From assembly GCA_964621525.1 (NCBI GenBank), contig CAZUMS010000020.1, positions 1 to 63,911 on the forward strand: a stretch of DNA of 63,911 nt, read 5' to 3'. The position numbers and the translations under genes are program-made. The notes below the pieces were generated by a model that was not told the origin of the DNA, did no database searches, and worked only from the letters and a program-made list of their open reading frames with translations. Of this stretch, positions 49,856 to 58,874 are shown in pieces; the stretch's first letter is position 1; each line of letters starts with the position of its first letter. The stretch is from CAZMGV01 sp964621525 [NCBI: uncultured bacterium] (GTDB lineage Bacteria; JAGRBM01).

Positions 49856-50998
49856 ATGGATTTCGCCCTTTCCGACACCCACAAGATGCTCCGCCAGACG
49901 ATCCGCGACTTCGCCCAGAAGGAAATCGCGCCGCTCGCCGAGAAGGTGGACCGCGAGCACTATTTCCCGGCGGAGACGGTGAAGAAGCTCGGCGAGATGG
50001 GGTTCATGGGCGTGTTCGTGCCGGAACAGTGGGGCGGCACGGGCATGGACTTCCTGTCCTACGTGATCGTGATGGAGGAGGTCGCCTACGCCTGCGCGGC
50101 GACTTCCGTCATCGTCAGCGTGAACAACTCGCTGGTCTGCGCCGGGCTGCTCCAGTTCGGCAGCGACGAGCAGAAGAAGAACATCCTGACGCCGCTCGCC
50201 TCGGGGAAACAGCTCGGCTGCTACTGCCTCACCGAGCCCGACACCGGCTCCGACGCCGCCGCCCAGCGGACCCGCGCCGTGAAGAAGGGCGACGAGTGGA
50301 TCCTGAACGGTTCCAAGAATTTCATCTCGAACGCCCTGCACTCGCAATGGGCCATCGTGTTCGCCATGACCGAGCCGGAGAAGAAGGCGAAGGGGATCAG
50401 CGCGTTCCTCGTGGAGACAAACGCCCCGGGTTTCGAGATCGGCAAGGCGGAGCTGAAACTCGGGATTTCGGGATCGGCGACCTCGCAGATCACGCTGACG
50501 GACGTGCGCGTGCCGGCGGGCCGGATGCTCGGCAATCCCGGCGACGGCTTCAGGATCGCCATGACGCTGCTCGAATCGGGCCGCATCGGCATCGCATCCC
50601 AGGCCTATGGCATCGCGCGCGCCGCCTTCGACGCCGGCCTTAAGTACTCGAAGGAGCGCATCGCCTTCGGAAAGCCCATCAGCGAGAACCAGGGCATCCA
50701 GTGGTACCTCTCCGACATGGCCGTTCGGCTCGAAAACAGCTGGAACCTCATCGCCAAGGCGACCTGGCTGAAAGAGAACGGGCAGCCCTTCGGCAAGGAA
50801 GCCGCCATGGCGAAGCTCTACGCCTCGGAATCGGCCAACTGGATCGCCAGCAAGGCGCTCCAGATCCACGGCGGCAACGGCTACCTCAAGGAGTACGCCG
50901 TGGAGCGCTACTTCCGCGACGCCCGGATCACGGAGATCTACGAGGGCACGACCGAGATCCAGCGGCTCGTGATCGCCCGGCACCTCCTGAAAGACTGA
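49856..50998 (+). CDS. Short-chain-type acyl-CoA dehydrogenase
   Basis: A 380-residue acyl-CoA dehydrogenase with the complete signature set: YCLTEPDTGSDAAAQ, NGSKNFISNA, IHGGNGYLKEYAVERYFRDARI and TEIYEGTTEIQRLVIARH, with the catalytic Glu in YEGT. It resembles butyryl- or short-chain acyl-CoA dehydrogenases (EtfAB-dependent). AAGGAG precedes the ATG by 9 bases. It sits between the hydratase and MDR genes, so the trio could act in one catabolic route. Unlike the 15.6-18.1 kb pair it needs no partner. Confidence 0.94.
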   Translation: MDFALSDTHKMLRQTIRDFAQKEIAPLAEKVDREHYFPAETVKKLGEMGFMGVFVPEQWGGTGMDFLSYVIVMEEVAYACAATSVIVSVNNSLVCAGLLQFGSDEQKKNILTPLASGKQLGCYCLTEPDTGSDAAAQRTRAVKKGDEWILNGSKNFISNALHSQWAIVFAMTEPEKKAKGISAFLVETNAPGFEIGKAELKLGISGSATSQITLTDVRVPAGRMLGNPGDGFRIAMTLLESGRIGIASQAYGIARAAFDAGLKYSKERIAFGKPISENQGIQWYLSDMAVRLENSWNLIAKATWLKENGQPFGKEAAMAKLYASESANWIASKALQIHGGNGYLKEYAVERYFRDARITEIYEGTTEIQRLVIARHLLKD

Positions 50999-51066
50999 GC
51001 CTTCGCCGGTTGCCAACCGGCCGCCGGTCACCGACGATAGCGCCCGTTCTCAAAGGGAGGCTCCCC

Positions 51067-52029
51067 ATGAAGGCCATGGTGAAAAGATCGCTCTCGTCCG
51101 GCGCGCCGCTCGAACTCGTGGAGCTTCCCACACCGGAGCCGGGCCTCGGCGAGGTCCGCGTGGCGGTGAAGTCGGTCGGCGTGAATCCGGTGGACTGGAA
51201 GCTCCTTGCCGCCGCTCCGGCGGTACTGGCCCAGCGGGTGCTCGGGCGCTCGAACGACGTGTTCGCCGGCGTGGATTTTGCGGGGATCGTGGAGACCACG
51301 GGCTCCGGCGTGCGCCGCGTGAAGGCGGGCGACGCCGTCACCGGCGCCGTCAGGTTCTTCCTCGGCGAGCGGGGCAGCTACGCCGACACCGTGGTCGTGG
51401 GCGAGAGCCAGGTGTGCCTCCTGCCGGAGGGTTTCGATATCGTCGCCGCCGGGGCGCTGCCCATCGCGGGCGTCACGGCCTGGCAGTCGCTCGTGGAGAC
51501 GGGGCGTCTGAAGCGCAACCAGCGGGCGCTGATCCTGGGTGCCTCGGGCGGCGTCGGGCACCTCGCTGTCCAGATCGCCAAGCATGTCTGCGGAGCCCAT
51601 ACCGTGGGCGTCTGCTCCTCGAAGAACGCCGCGTTCGTCACCTCGCTCGGAGCCGACGCCGTGATCGACTACCGCGCGGGCGACCCGCTCGTGCAGGCGA
51701 AGGCCCACGGACCGTTCCAGGTGGTCATGGACTGCGTGGGCACCTACCCCGGCGCCGACTGCCGGGCCCTGCTCGGCCCCGGAGGACGGCACGTGAACAT
51801 CGCCGCCCAGACACCCGAAGCAGCCGTTCAGGCGTTCATTCCTCCGTTCAAGACCCGCATGCTGCTCGGCTTTCCGACCGGTGCGAAACTGAAGCCCCTC
51901 GTCGACGCTGTCGCCGCCGACCGGATCAAGGTCGTCGTGTCGGAGAAAATCCCGCTCGCCGAGGCGAACCGGGCCCATGCCCTCAGCCAGACCGGCCGGG
52001 TCACGGGAAAGATCGCCCTGATCCCCTGA
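51067..52029 (+). CDS. Zinc-less MDR quinone-oxidoreductase/enoyl reductase-like protein
   Basis: A 320-residue medium-chain dehydrogenase/reductase. The N-terminal GroES-like domain shows NPVDWKLLA and FAGVDFAGIVETTGSGV; the NADP-binding turn ILGASGGVGHLAVQIAK follows. No zinc-binding cysteine set is present. Members act on quinones or reduce enones. Stop and starts agree with co-transcription behind the acyl-CoA dehydrogenase; substrate unknown. GGGAGG precedes the ATG at 8 bases. Confidence 0.88.
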   Translation: MKAMVKRSLSSGAPLELVELPTPEPGLGEVRVAVKSVGVNPVDWKLLAAAPAVLAQRVLGRSNDVFAGVDFAGIVETTGSGVRRVKAGDAVTGAVRFFLGERGSYADTVVVGESQVCLLPEGFDIVAAGALPIAGVTAWQSLVETGRLKRNQRALILGASGGVGHLAVQIAKHVCGAHTVGVCSSKNAAFVTSLGADAVIDYRAGDPLVQAKAHGPFQVVMDCVGTYPGADCRALLGPGGRHVNIAAQTPEAAVQAFIPPFKTRMLLGFPTGAKLKPLVDAVAADRIKVVVSEKIPLAEANRAHALSQTGRVTGKIALIP

Positions 52030-52221
52030 CGGCAGAGTCATTCCGGTGGCGGCCTGAAACCCGTTCAGCGTCCGCTTGCACCTTCCGGCGGCATTCTTTA
52101 CTTACCCGCCCGGCCCGGTAACAATCGGAAATCCCGCAGGAAACTGAATAATGGCTTTCCGGGGACCCCCGGGCCCTCAAGGGACCCGTACCGATCAAAC
52201 GTGGTGTGGTGGTGAGACAAA

Positions 52222-53796
52222 ATGGGTGAACCTGTAAAAGCGCCGACGAGCCAGGATGTCGACAAGGCGCTGGAGATGATTCGCAAGGCGCAGGAAGGCG
52301 GCAGCGGCACGGCCGAGGCTCTTCCTCATGCGGGCACCGGCTTCTGGGGATTCCTGCTCGATTACCGCATCCCCCGCACGCTGATCACGACCTACCTCTT
52401 CACCCGCGTTCTCATCAGTTACGTCTGGTTCGCCCTCGTGGTGAACCCGCTGACCGCCAGGGACAAACGCCAGGAAGCCATCGAGAAGGTCCATGCGGTG
52501 AACGCCCGCCGGATCTACGACTCGTTCGTGCTGCTCAAGGGCGTTTATATCAAGATCGGCCAGTTCCTCTCGACCCAGATGGCGCTGCTGCCGTCGGTAT
52601 ACCTCGTCGAGATGACGAAGATGCAGGACCGCGTGCCGCGCGCCTCGATCGCCCAGATCCGCAAGCGGATCATGGAGGAGTTCGGCAAGACCCCGGAAGA
52701 GCTGCTCGAGTATTTCGACCCGGATCCCCTCGCCTGCGCCTCCATCGGCCAGGTTCACAGGTGCCGCTTCAAGGGCGGCCGGGACGGCGTCCTCAAGATC
52801 AAGTACCCGGCCATCGACGCCCGGTTCCACACGGACCTCAACATCATCGCCGTAATGACGCCGATCTTCGTGCGGATCATCGAGCTCGCCTGGTACAAGG
52901 AAATGTCCGGCGTCGACCACAAGAAGACGATCGGCGAATTCGTCAAGTACATCCGCATGGAGCTCGACTACCGGAACGAGATCCAGAATCACGTGAAGAT
53001 GCGCGAACTGCTCACGGACATGCGCGCCAAGGGCCAGATCATCATTCCCGAGCTTTATCCCGAATACTGCACCAGCGCCGTGATCGGCATGGAGTTCATC
53101 GGCGCCAACAAGATGATGGACTGGTACTCGGATCCGAAGGTCCCCACCGCGAAGAAGGACCTCATCTACCGGTTCCTGCTGGATTCGGCCCTCTTCACGA
53201 TCACGCGTCACGGGTTCTTCCAGGCGGACACGCACCCCGGCAACTTCATGGTCTACGACAAGGAGCCGTACAACCCGGACGTGAAGCCGGCCCTGGTCAT
53301 GATCGACTTCGGCTGCGCCAAGCAGCTCCCGGAAAACTTCCGGATCGGTACCGTGGACATCATCAACGGGTACCTCACGAAGAATCCGGACCTGATCACG
53401 AACGCCCTCTGGACCCTGGACTACCGGACCAAGCTCTACACGAAGGAGTCGCTCCGTGAGTGGGCCGTCTACGGCATCAAGGTGACGGACCTGATCGTTC
53501 ACCACTTCGGGGCCGGCAACGACCTCATCGCACACCTCAAGGAAAACCTCCGCAACATGACGGACGATTTCAACGCGGTGAACGACAACCACCGGATCGA
53601 CCGGATTCCCGAACAGTACGTCATGCTGGGCCGCGTGCTGGCGACGCCGCCGATCCCGATCGACAAGCACCAGCCCAAGGCGGACCTCGTCCAGATCATC
53701 ATGCCGCACATGGCGGCGCTCACCATCGGAGCGAATGAAGACAAGAAGCGGCTGGAGGCCCTGACAAAAGTGCCAACCCAGCCCGCGACCGCCTGA
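52222..53796 (+). CDS. AarF/ABC1/UbiB family atypical kinase
   Basis: A 524-residue protein of the ABC1/UbiB kinase family involved in ubiquinone-related lipid metabolism. It has the KxGQ motif in YIKIGQFLSTQMALLP, the Ala-rich loop in PLACASIGQVHRCRF, the catalytic ADTHPGNFM and the metal-binding IDFGCAKQ. One hydrophobic stretch near residues 57-75 could anchor it. No ubi genes are nearby; its role in quinone synthesis is inference. Followed by three PilZ genes on the same strand. Confidence 0.93.
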   Translation: MGEPVKAPTSQDVDKALEMIRKAQEGGSGTAEALPHAGTGFWGFLLDYRIPRTLITTYLFTRVLISYVWFALVVNPLTARDKRQEAIEKVHAVNARRIYDSFVLLKGVYIKIGQFLSTQMALLPSVYLVEMTKMQDRVPRASIAQIRKRIMEEFGKTPEELLEYFDPDPLACASIGQVHRCRFKGGRDGVLKIKYPAIDARFHTDLNIIAVMTPIFVRIIELAWYKEMSGVDHKKTIGEFVKYIRMELDYRNEIQNHVKMRELLTDMRAKGQIIIPELYPEYCTSAVIGMEFIGANKMMDWYSDPKVPTAKKDLIYRFLLDSALFTITRHGFFQADTHPGNFMVYDKEPYNPDVKPALVMIDFGCAKQLPENFRIGTVDIINGYLTKNPDLITNALWTLDYRTKLYTKESLREWAVYGIKVTDLIVHHFGAGNDLIAHLKENLRNMTDDFNAVNDNHRIDRIPEQYVMLGRVLATPPIPIDKHQPKADLVQIIMPHMAALTIGANEDKKRLEALTKVPTQPATA

Positions 53797-53904
53797 GCTT
53801 CGCCTTCCCCGCCCCGGCGGCATTTTCCCGTCGCCTTGAACCGGCCGTTTTGCTAGGATTGCCCCGTTCACAGGGGAATTCGGACCAAGGGGTTTCAAGG
53901 GGTC

Positions 53905-54549
53905 ATGGACAGGGTAACTGAGTCTTCGGATGCGAACCGGCGCGTCCTTCCGCGCATTCCGGCCGGCCTTAAGGTCGATTACAAGTACGGCACGCACGTG
54001 GCTCAGGGGATGACCGCCGACATTTCGGAAGGCGGCATCTTTCTCATCTCGGACAGCCCGGCTACGGCCGGCACGAAGATTTATATCCATCTGCATCTCA
54101 CGGGCGGCAAGCCGCCCATGAAGATCATCGGACATGTGCGCCGCACCGTGGATCCGGCTCCGTCGGTACAGCCCGGCATGGGAATCAGCTTCGAGGTGAT
54201 CTACGCGAACGATTCCCAGCAGCTCAAGGACTTCGTAGGCCAGACCCTCGGCATCAAGGTGACGGAGTCGAACGTCGCCGCCGTGAAAGGCACGGGCGCG
54301 TTCAAGCATGTGATCGACCCGCCGCCCGTCAGGCCCAGGCCCGGCGCCCCGGCAGGTGCGAAACCCGCGCCTTCTGCACCTGCCGCCGCAAAACGCAAAC
54401 TGACGCCCGAACAGAAAGACCGCTACAACCTGAAGCAGCTCGATTTCCACGACAGCAGCTGGATGAAGCGGCGGCTGATCGGCTGGGCCGTCGGTCTCGG
54501 CGCGCTCGCGGGCGCCTGGTTCGCGATCCAGCGGCTTATCGCTGACTGA
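53905..54549 (+). CDS. PilZ domain protein with C-terminal membrane helix
   Basis: A 214-residue protein. The PilZ domain (about residues 12-115) keeps the c-di-GMP contacts RVLPR and DISEGGIF. A Pro/Ala linker follows (about 137-165), then a basic segment and a C-terminal hydrophobic helix (LIGWAVGLGALAGAWFAIQRLI), so it is likely a tail-anchored membrane sensor. First of three PilZ genes in a row. The output is unknown. Confidence 0.88.
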   Translation: MDRVTESSDANRRVLPRIPAGLKVDYKYGTHVAQGMTADISEGGIFLISDSPATAGTKIYIHLHLTGGKPPMKIIGHVRRTVDPAPSVQPGMGISFEVIYANDSQQLKDFVGQTLGIKVTESNVAAVKGTGAFKHVIDPPPVRPRPGAPAGAKPAPSAPAAAKRKLTPEQKDRYNLKQLDFHDSSWMKRRLIGWAVGLGALAGAWFAIQRLIAD

Positions 54550-54673
54550 TTTTCGCCGAACACCTGTTTCATCGTGACACAGATCACCGGCGGAGCCGTT
54601 CTCTCTGCTGGAACGGTTTTCCCGGAAGCGCTAATCTGATGGGTGCGGCCGCTCCGGCGGATCGCGCAACCCG

Positions 54674-55021
54674 ATGGCACTCAATACGAGAATCTATCCC
54701 CGTCACCAGATACGGATTCCGCTCAGGTTCCGCAGCGAAGCGAGCTTTCGCGACGCCTGGACTGCGGATATCTCGCGTGGCGGCGTGTTCGTCGAGACGA
54801 GCGAGGCCGGCGGGAAACTCAAGGCCGGACAGACCGTGACCGTGGAGCTCACGCTGCCGGGGAAAGCGGGCACCGTCGAGCTCAGCGGCCGCATTGTCCA
54901 TGTACGGTCGGAACCTCCTCCCGGCATCGGCCTCGAATTCGGCCCTCTGTTGCCCAAGAGCCGCAAGACGCTGGATGCCTATGTGGACAGGCTGGGCCTT
55001 GAGACGCCCAAGGTCCGCTAG
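54674..55021 (+). CDS. Single-domain PilZ protein
   Basis: A 115-residue PilZ-only protein. PRHQIRIPLRF (RxxxR-type motif) and DISRGGVFV are the c-di-GMP-binding elements; the following strands (VTVELTLPGKAGTVELSGRIVHV) complete the barrel. No other domain. Middle of the three PilZ genes. Confidence 0.88.
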   Translation: MALNTRIYPRHQIRIPLRFRSEASFRDAWTADISRGGVFVETSEAGGKLKAGQTVTVELTLPGKAGTVELSGRIVHVRSEPPPGIGLEFGPLLPKSRKTLDAYVDRLGLETPKVR

Positions 55022-55177
55022 CCTTACCTCCTGAAATTACAGACTTTTCGGGCGGCCCCGCCGGCAGCGGGCACCGTTCGGAATTTCGTCACTATTTTTT
55101 GGTTGCGGCCCGCCGGCAGGCAGGTAGGATGTAAATAGGGGTAAACAGGGGAAGCCTTGTGCAAAGGAGGAATGCCC

Positions 55178-55516
55178 ATGTCATCCACAGAACACCGCCG
55201 GCACGAACGGCACCCGGTCGCCGTACCGCTGGTTTTCCAGGACGCTGTCGCCCTGCGCAAGGAAATGACCGAAAACATTTCGCGCAGCGGTCTCTTCGTC
55301 CGCACGAACCGCCTCATGGAACGCGGAGAGATGGTGACGCTCACCATTGAGCTGCCCGACACTCACGAGAAGCTCGAGATCGACGGAACGGTGGAATACC
55401 ACCAGCACGCCAACCAGCAGCATCCCGAGGGCTTCGGCATCCAGTTCATCGCCCTCTCGCCGGCAGGCTGGCAGTCGCTCGATGCGTTCGTGAACCGCCT
55501 CGAACGGCATAACTGA
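55178..55516 (+). CDS. Single-domain PilZ protein
   Basis: A 112-residue PilZ protein with RRHERHPVAVPL and NISRSGLFV, close to the DxSxxG signature but with Asn. The ATG at 55178 with AAAGGAGG about 9 bases ahead is preferred to upstream starts at 55157 and 55172. Third of three PilZ genes; convergent with the unknown gene at 55523. Confidence 0.85.
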   Translation: MSSTEHRRHERHPVAVPLVFQDAVALRKEMTENISRSGLFVRTNRLMERGEMVTLTIELPDTHEKLEIDGTVEYHQHANQQHPEGFGIQFIALSPAGWQSLDAFVNRLERHN

Positions 55517-55522
55517 CCCCCG

Positions 55523-56137
55523 TCAGCGTCCGCACAGGTAGACGAGTTCGAGCCGCTCCGGCTTGAGCACGGTGATCGTGTCGTACAGTTCTCCGGAGCT
55601 GCGGTACCGGCTTTCCTTGAGCGGCTGAAGCAGCTGCACCACTTCCACCATCGGCAGTTCCAGCCGGAACCGGTCGGTAACGCTCGCAAGATCGAAGCCC
55701 TCGTGCGCCAGCGGCAGGGACGCCGTGTAGGCCATCAGCCGGTCCCAGAGGGGGCGTTCGAGCTGGCGCCGCGTCGCCACGGGCTGGTCCAGGTCCGACC
55801 GGCGGAACGTGATGCCGAAGTCCTGAAGCGTGGAGGCGAGCTGCTCGCGCTTGGGATGGTGCGTGACCGTCTGGCAGTGGGCGGGACGGAAGTTCCTGTC
55901 GGGACCCGGCAGCGAGGCGATGTACGATTCCGCCGCCGCGCCGGGAACCTCCGGCGGATTCCAGGTATAGGCCATCTCGTGCACGTTGGCGCGGCCCTCG
56001 GCGAGCGAGCGGCGCAGGGCTTCCACATCCGGGCTGCAGCTCCGGACATGCTCCAGGAACTCGACGAGTTCCATGAACTCTTCTTCCTGCCGACCGCCGG
56101 GCAGGTTTGCCAAGACCCGTATGTAGGTGCCGCTCAT
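55523..56137 (-). CDS. Hypothetical protein
   Basis: A 204-residue soluble protein that I do not recognise. It has several blocks that look conserved (PGPDRNFRPAHCQTVTHHPKREQLASTLQDFGITF; SSGELYDTITVLKPERLELVYLCGR) but no domain. Divergent from hflX (125 bases apart) and convergent with the third PilZ gene. No signal peptide or membrane segment is visible. Confidence 0.65.
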   Translation of the reverse strand: MSGTYIRVLANLPGGRQEEEFMELVEFLEHVRSCSPDVEALRRSLAEGRANVHEMAYTWNPPEVPGAAAESYIASLPGPDRNFRPAHCQTVTHHPKREQLASTLQDFGITFRRSDLDQPVATRRQLERPLWDRLMAYTASLPLAHEGFDLASVTDRFRLELPMVEVVQLLQPLKESRYRSSGELYDTITVLKPERLELVYLCGR

Positions 56138-56262
56138 GCCCCACGAATGACCGGAGCCGCGCGCGCGGGCAAGGGGACAGTTTGTTTTTCCCCGCAGAAC
56201 GGGGCACGTACGGCGGGTTCCGGAACCCCTTCAAGGCCCGGAGCATCTGAAGGAGCCGTTCC

Positions 56263-58026
56263 ATCTCCCGACTCTCCGGCGATACCGGCGGCCTGCGCCC
56301 TTCGGAAATCCGTGCCGCGGAAAGCATCTGGCGGCGCCGGTGCGGCCCGTCCGAGTTCGTCTCCCTCCAGCTCGTACGCTCGCTGGGCTCCGTCCATAAT
56401 TCCCTGGGCCGCCGCCTGGCCGCGGCCGTGGACCGCAAGGGAAACGTCAGGGGCGTCTCGGTGGGCGACGCCCGCCGCGTGCAGCCGCCTGAGAACCTCC
56501 CGCAGCCGGGCGGCACGGGGCGGCTCTCGGGCATCCGCCTGATCCTGACCGGAGCGCCCGGAACGGTGCTGGGCCGCGAGGAGCTCGGCTGGCTCGCCCG
56601 CCAGCGGCTCGACGCCATCGCCGTGCTGGGAATCAACGAGACAGGCACAGCCGTCTCGCTCGAGTACGCCCACCTCATGCCCGAAACCCCGAGGCGGGCC
56701 GACGAACCGCCCCGTGCGGGTCTCCCCGGCCATTTCCGGTCGGGCACGGTCGATCCGTTCCGGGGCCAGCCGAAGGAATTCGATACCTTCCTGGCGGGCC
56801 TCGAACGCGAGATTTTCTCCTCCGCCGAGCCGGAACTCGCCCGCGAGCAGGCGGAACTTGCCAGACGTCCCGTGAAGCCCGGTTTCCGGCGCCATGTAAC
56901 CTCGGCGGCCCGGGAGCGGGCATTCCTCGTTCACGTGGGACCGGAGCCCAGACTGGAAGCCCAGGAACAGATGGACGAGCTCGAGGCGCTTGCCGTAGCG
57001 GCGGAGCTCGAAGTCGCGGGCCGCGTGGTCCAGCGGATGCCGAAGGTCGATCCCAAAACGCTCATCGGATCGGGCCGGCTCGAATCGGTCGCCGTTGAGT
57101 GTGCCGAGCGGGGAGCAAGCCTGCTGATTTTCAACCAGCAGATCTCCCCGCGTCAGGTCCGCAACATCACCGACCGCGTGCCGCTGAAAGTCGTGGACCG
57201 CACGCAGCTTATCCTCGACATCTTCGCCCGCCGGGCCCGTTCCCGCGAAGGCCAGCTCCAGGTGGAGCTCGCGCAGCTCCGCTATACGCTGCCGCGCCTC
57301 TCGGAAAAGAATACCGCCATGAGCCGCCTCGTGGGCGGCATCGGCGGCCGGGGTCCCGGCGAAACGAAACTCGAGATCAACCGCCGCCGCTCGCGCGAGC
57401 GGATCCACCGGCTGGAGCAGGAGCTCGCCCGGCTCACCGAACGGCGCGAACGGCTCCGCCAGGACCGCAAGCGCTCCGGCATCCCGGTCGTCTCGCTCGT
57501 GGGCTACACGAACTCCGGCAAATCGACCCTGTTCAACGCGCTCACTTCGGCCGGAGTGCTCGCCGCCGACATGCTGTTTGCGACGCTGGACCCCACCTCC
57601 CGGCGGATGTACCTAGGGCCGGACCAGTACTGTCTGCTCATTGACACCGTCGGCTTCGTCACCCGGCTCCCGCCGGAGCTGGTCCGCGCATTCCGGGCGA
57701 CACTGGAAGAGCTGTCCGACAGCTCCCTGCTGCTCCACATCCAGGACGCCGCCTCGTCCCACCGGATTGAGCATCAGGACGGCGTAGAGACGGTTCTTTC
57801 CGAGCTGGGGCTTTCGGCCATTCCGAGGCTCGATGTACTGAACAAGATCGACCTCGTACCGGAGGACTCCCCGGCCCGCCGGCTGTGGCCTCCCGGATCT
57901 GTGAATATCTCCGCAAAAGAGCGTCAAGGACTCGACACGCTTATAGAAGTAATCCGGAAACAATTACACCCCCTGTCAACCGGGGTTGACAAGGCGCCGG
58001 AGAACGCTTTGGAGAACGCCCCGTAG
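56263..58026 (+). CDS. hflX: GTPase HflX, long form, with apparent ATC start
   Basis: A 587-residue HflX if read from 56263. The domain order is HflX N-terminal, GTPase VSLVGYTNSGKSTLFNAL (G1), switch ATLDPTSRRMY, DTVGFVTRLP (G3) and LNKIDLVPED (G4). The frame upstream of GTG 56428 still encodes family-type residues (GDTGGLRPSEIRAAESIWRR..., SLGRRLAAAVDRKGNV), and a stop lies at 56248-56250. No ATG/GTG/TTG exists in between, but an ATC codon stands 7 bases after AAGGAG (56250-56255), exactly where the family normally begins. The 532-residue version from 56428 is the alternative. Confidence 0.9.
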   Translation: MSRLSGDTGGLRPSEIRAAESIWRRRCGPSEFVSLQLVRSLGSVHNSLGRRLAAAVDRKGNVRGVSVGDARRVQPPENLPQPGGTGRLSGIRLILTGAPGTVLGREELGWLARQRLDAIAVLGINETGTAVSLEYAHLMPETPRRADEPPRAGLPGHFRSGTVDPFRGQPKEFDTFLAGLEREIFSSAEPELAREQAELARRPVKPGFRRHVTSAARERAFLVHVGPEPRLEAQEQMDELEALAVAAELEVAGRVVQRMPKVDPKTLIGSGRLESVAVECAERGASLLIFNQQISPRQVRNITDRVPLKVVDRTQLILDIFARRARSREGQLQVELAQLRYTLPRLSEKNTAMSRLVGGIGGRGPGETKLEINRRRSRERIHRLEQELARLTERRERLRQDRKRSGIPVVSLVGYTNSGKSTLFNALTSAGVLAADMLFATLDPTSRRMYLGPDQYCLLIDTVGFVTRLPPELVRAFRATLEELSDSSLLLHIQDAASSHRIEHQDGVETVLSELGLSAIPRLDVLNKIDLVPEDSPARRLWPPGSVNISAKERQGLDTLIEVIRKQLHPLSTGVDKAPENALENAP

Positions 58027-58162
58027 ACCTCATAACTATATGTATTTACTGTGATTATTTGGCGTTATAAATTGCACTGGCGTGGCACCGTGATTGCTGG
58101 TATACATGCGAACCTGCCTACGCAGGGAACTGGGGCCGGATCGGGTAAATCCGGCCGTAACA

Positions 58163-58792
58163 ATGGTAGTGGGAAAAGCTGTGAATAAGTTCGTTTTTGC
58201 TCTTCTGGTCGCGGGTCTCCTGATCCCGGCCGGACGGGTTTCGGCCGTGGAACGTCCCCGTGAGGTTTTCAACGAACGGGAACGGGTCATCGCGAAAATT
58301 CTCGAGGACCAGACGCTGGACGAGAAGGCCCGCAAGGAGAAGCTGCTCGCGACCATGCGCGAGAGCTTCGACTACCAGGAACTGGCCAAGCGGTCCCTTG
58401 GCAACCACTGGGAACAGATCAACCCGAAGCAGCGCTCCGAATTTACCTCCATTCTCAAGGAACTGATCGAGTTCTCGATTCTCTCCAAGGTGAAGCCGGT
58501 GCAGGACTTCACCGCCGAGGTTGTGAAGGAAGTGGTCGAAGGTTCGCAGGCGACGCTCGCCTCCGCCGTCTCGACCCGCGGCAAGACCGAACCCGTCCAG
58601 GTCGAATTCCAGATGACGACGAAGCAGAATCGCGGCTGGGTCGTCTACGACATGATCATCGACGACGTTTCGCTCCTCACGAGCTACCGGCAGCAGTTCA
58701 TGAAGATCATCAAGGCCGAATCGTTCGATTCGCTGCTCTCCAAGATGAACGCCCGGCTCCAGAAGACGCGCCACCAGCTCGCGGCGCTCTGA
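58163..58792 (+). CDS. MlaC-like ABC transporter substrate-binding protein (orphan)
   Basis: A 209-residue protein of the MlaC/Ttg2D family, periplasmic phospholipid shuttles. A signal peptide (NKFVFALLVAGLLIPAGRVSA) precedes the body: RESFDYQELAKRSLGNHWEQINPKQRSEFTSILKELIEFS and YDMIIDDVSLLTSYRQQF are the family core. No mlaABDEF genes are nearby. Start uncertain between ATG 58163 and GTG 58181. An AT-rich region (58030-58110) just upstream includes TATAAA (58066-58071), a possible -10 box. Confidence 0.88.
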   Translation: MVVGKAVNKFVFALLVAGLLIPAGRVSAVERPREVFNERERVIAKILEDQTLDEKARKEKLLATMRESFDYQELAKRSLGNHWEQINPKQRSEFTSILKELIEFSILSKVKPVQDFTAEVVKEVVEGSQATLASAVSTRGKTEPVQVEFQMTTKQNRGWVVYDMIIDDVSLLTSYRQQFMKIIKAESFDSLLSKMNARLQKTRHQLAAL

Positions 58793-58824
58793 CGGAAAGC
58801 CGCCAGCTCCGGCCGGAAATACGG

Positions 58825-58848
58825 CGGGCGGCCCTGTGGGGCCGCCCG
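58825..58848. terminator. Hairpin terminator between mlaC-like gene and cysA
   Basis: CGGGCGGCCC pairs with GGGCCGCCCG around TGTG, between two convergent genes. A weak T-rich side follows. It probably ends both transcripts, though without a long T-tract. Confidence 0.6.
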
Positions 58849-58874
58849 TTCTGCGTACCAGTCCGGAAATCCGG

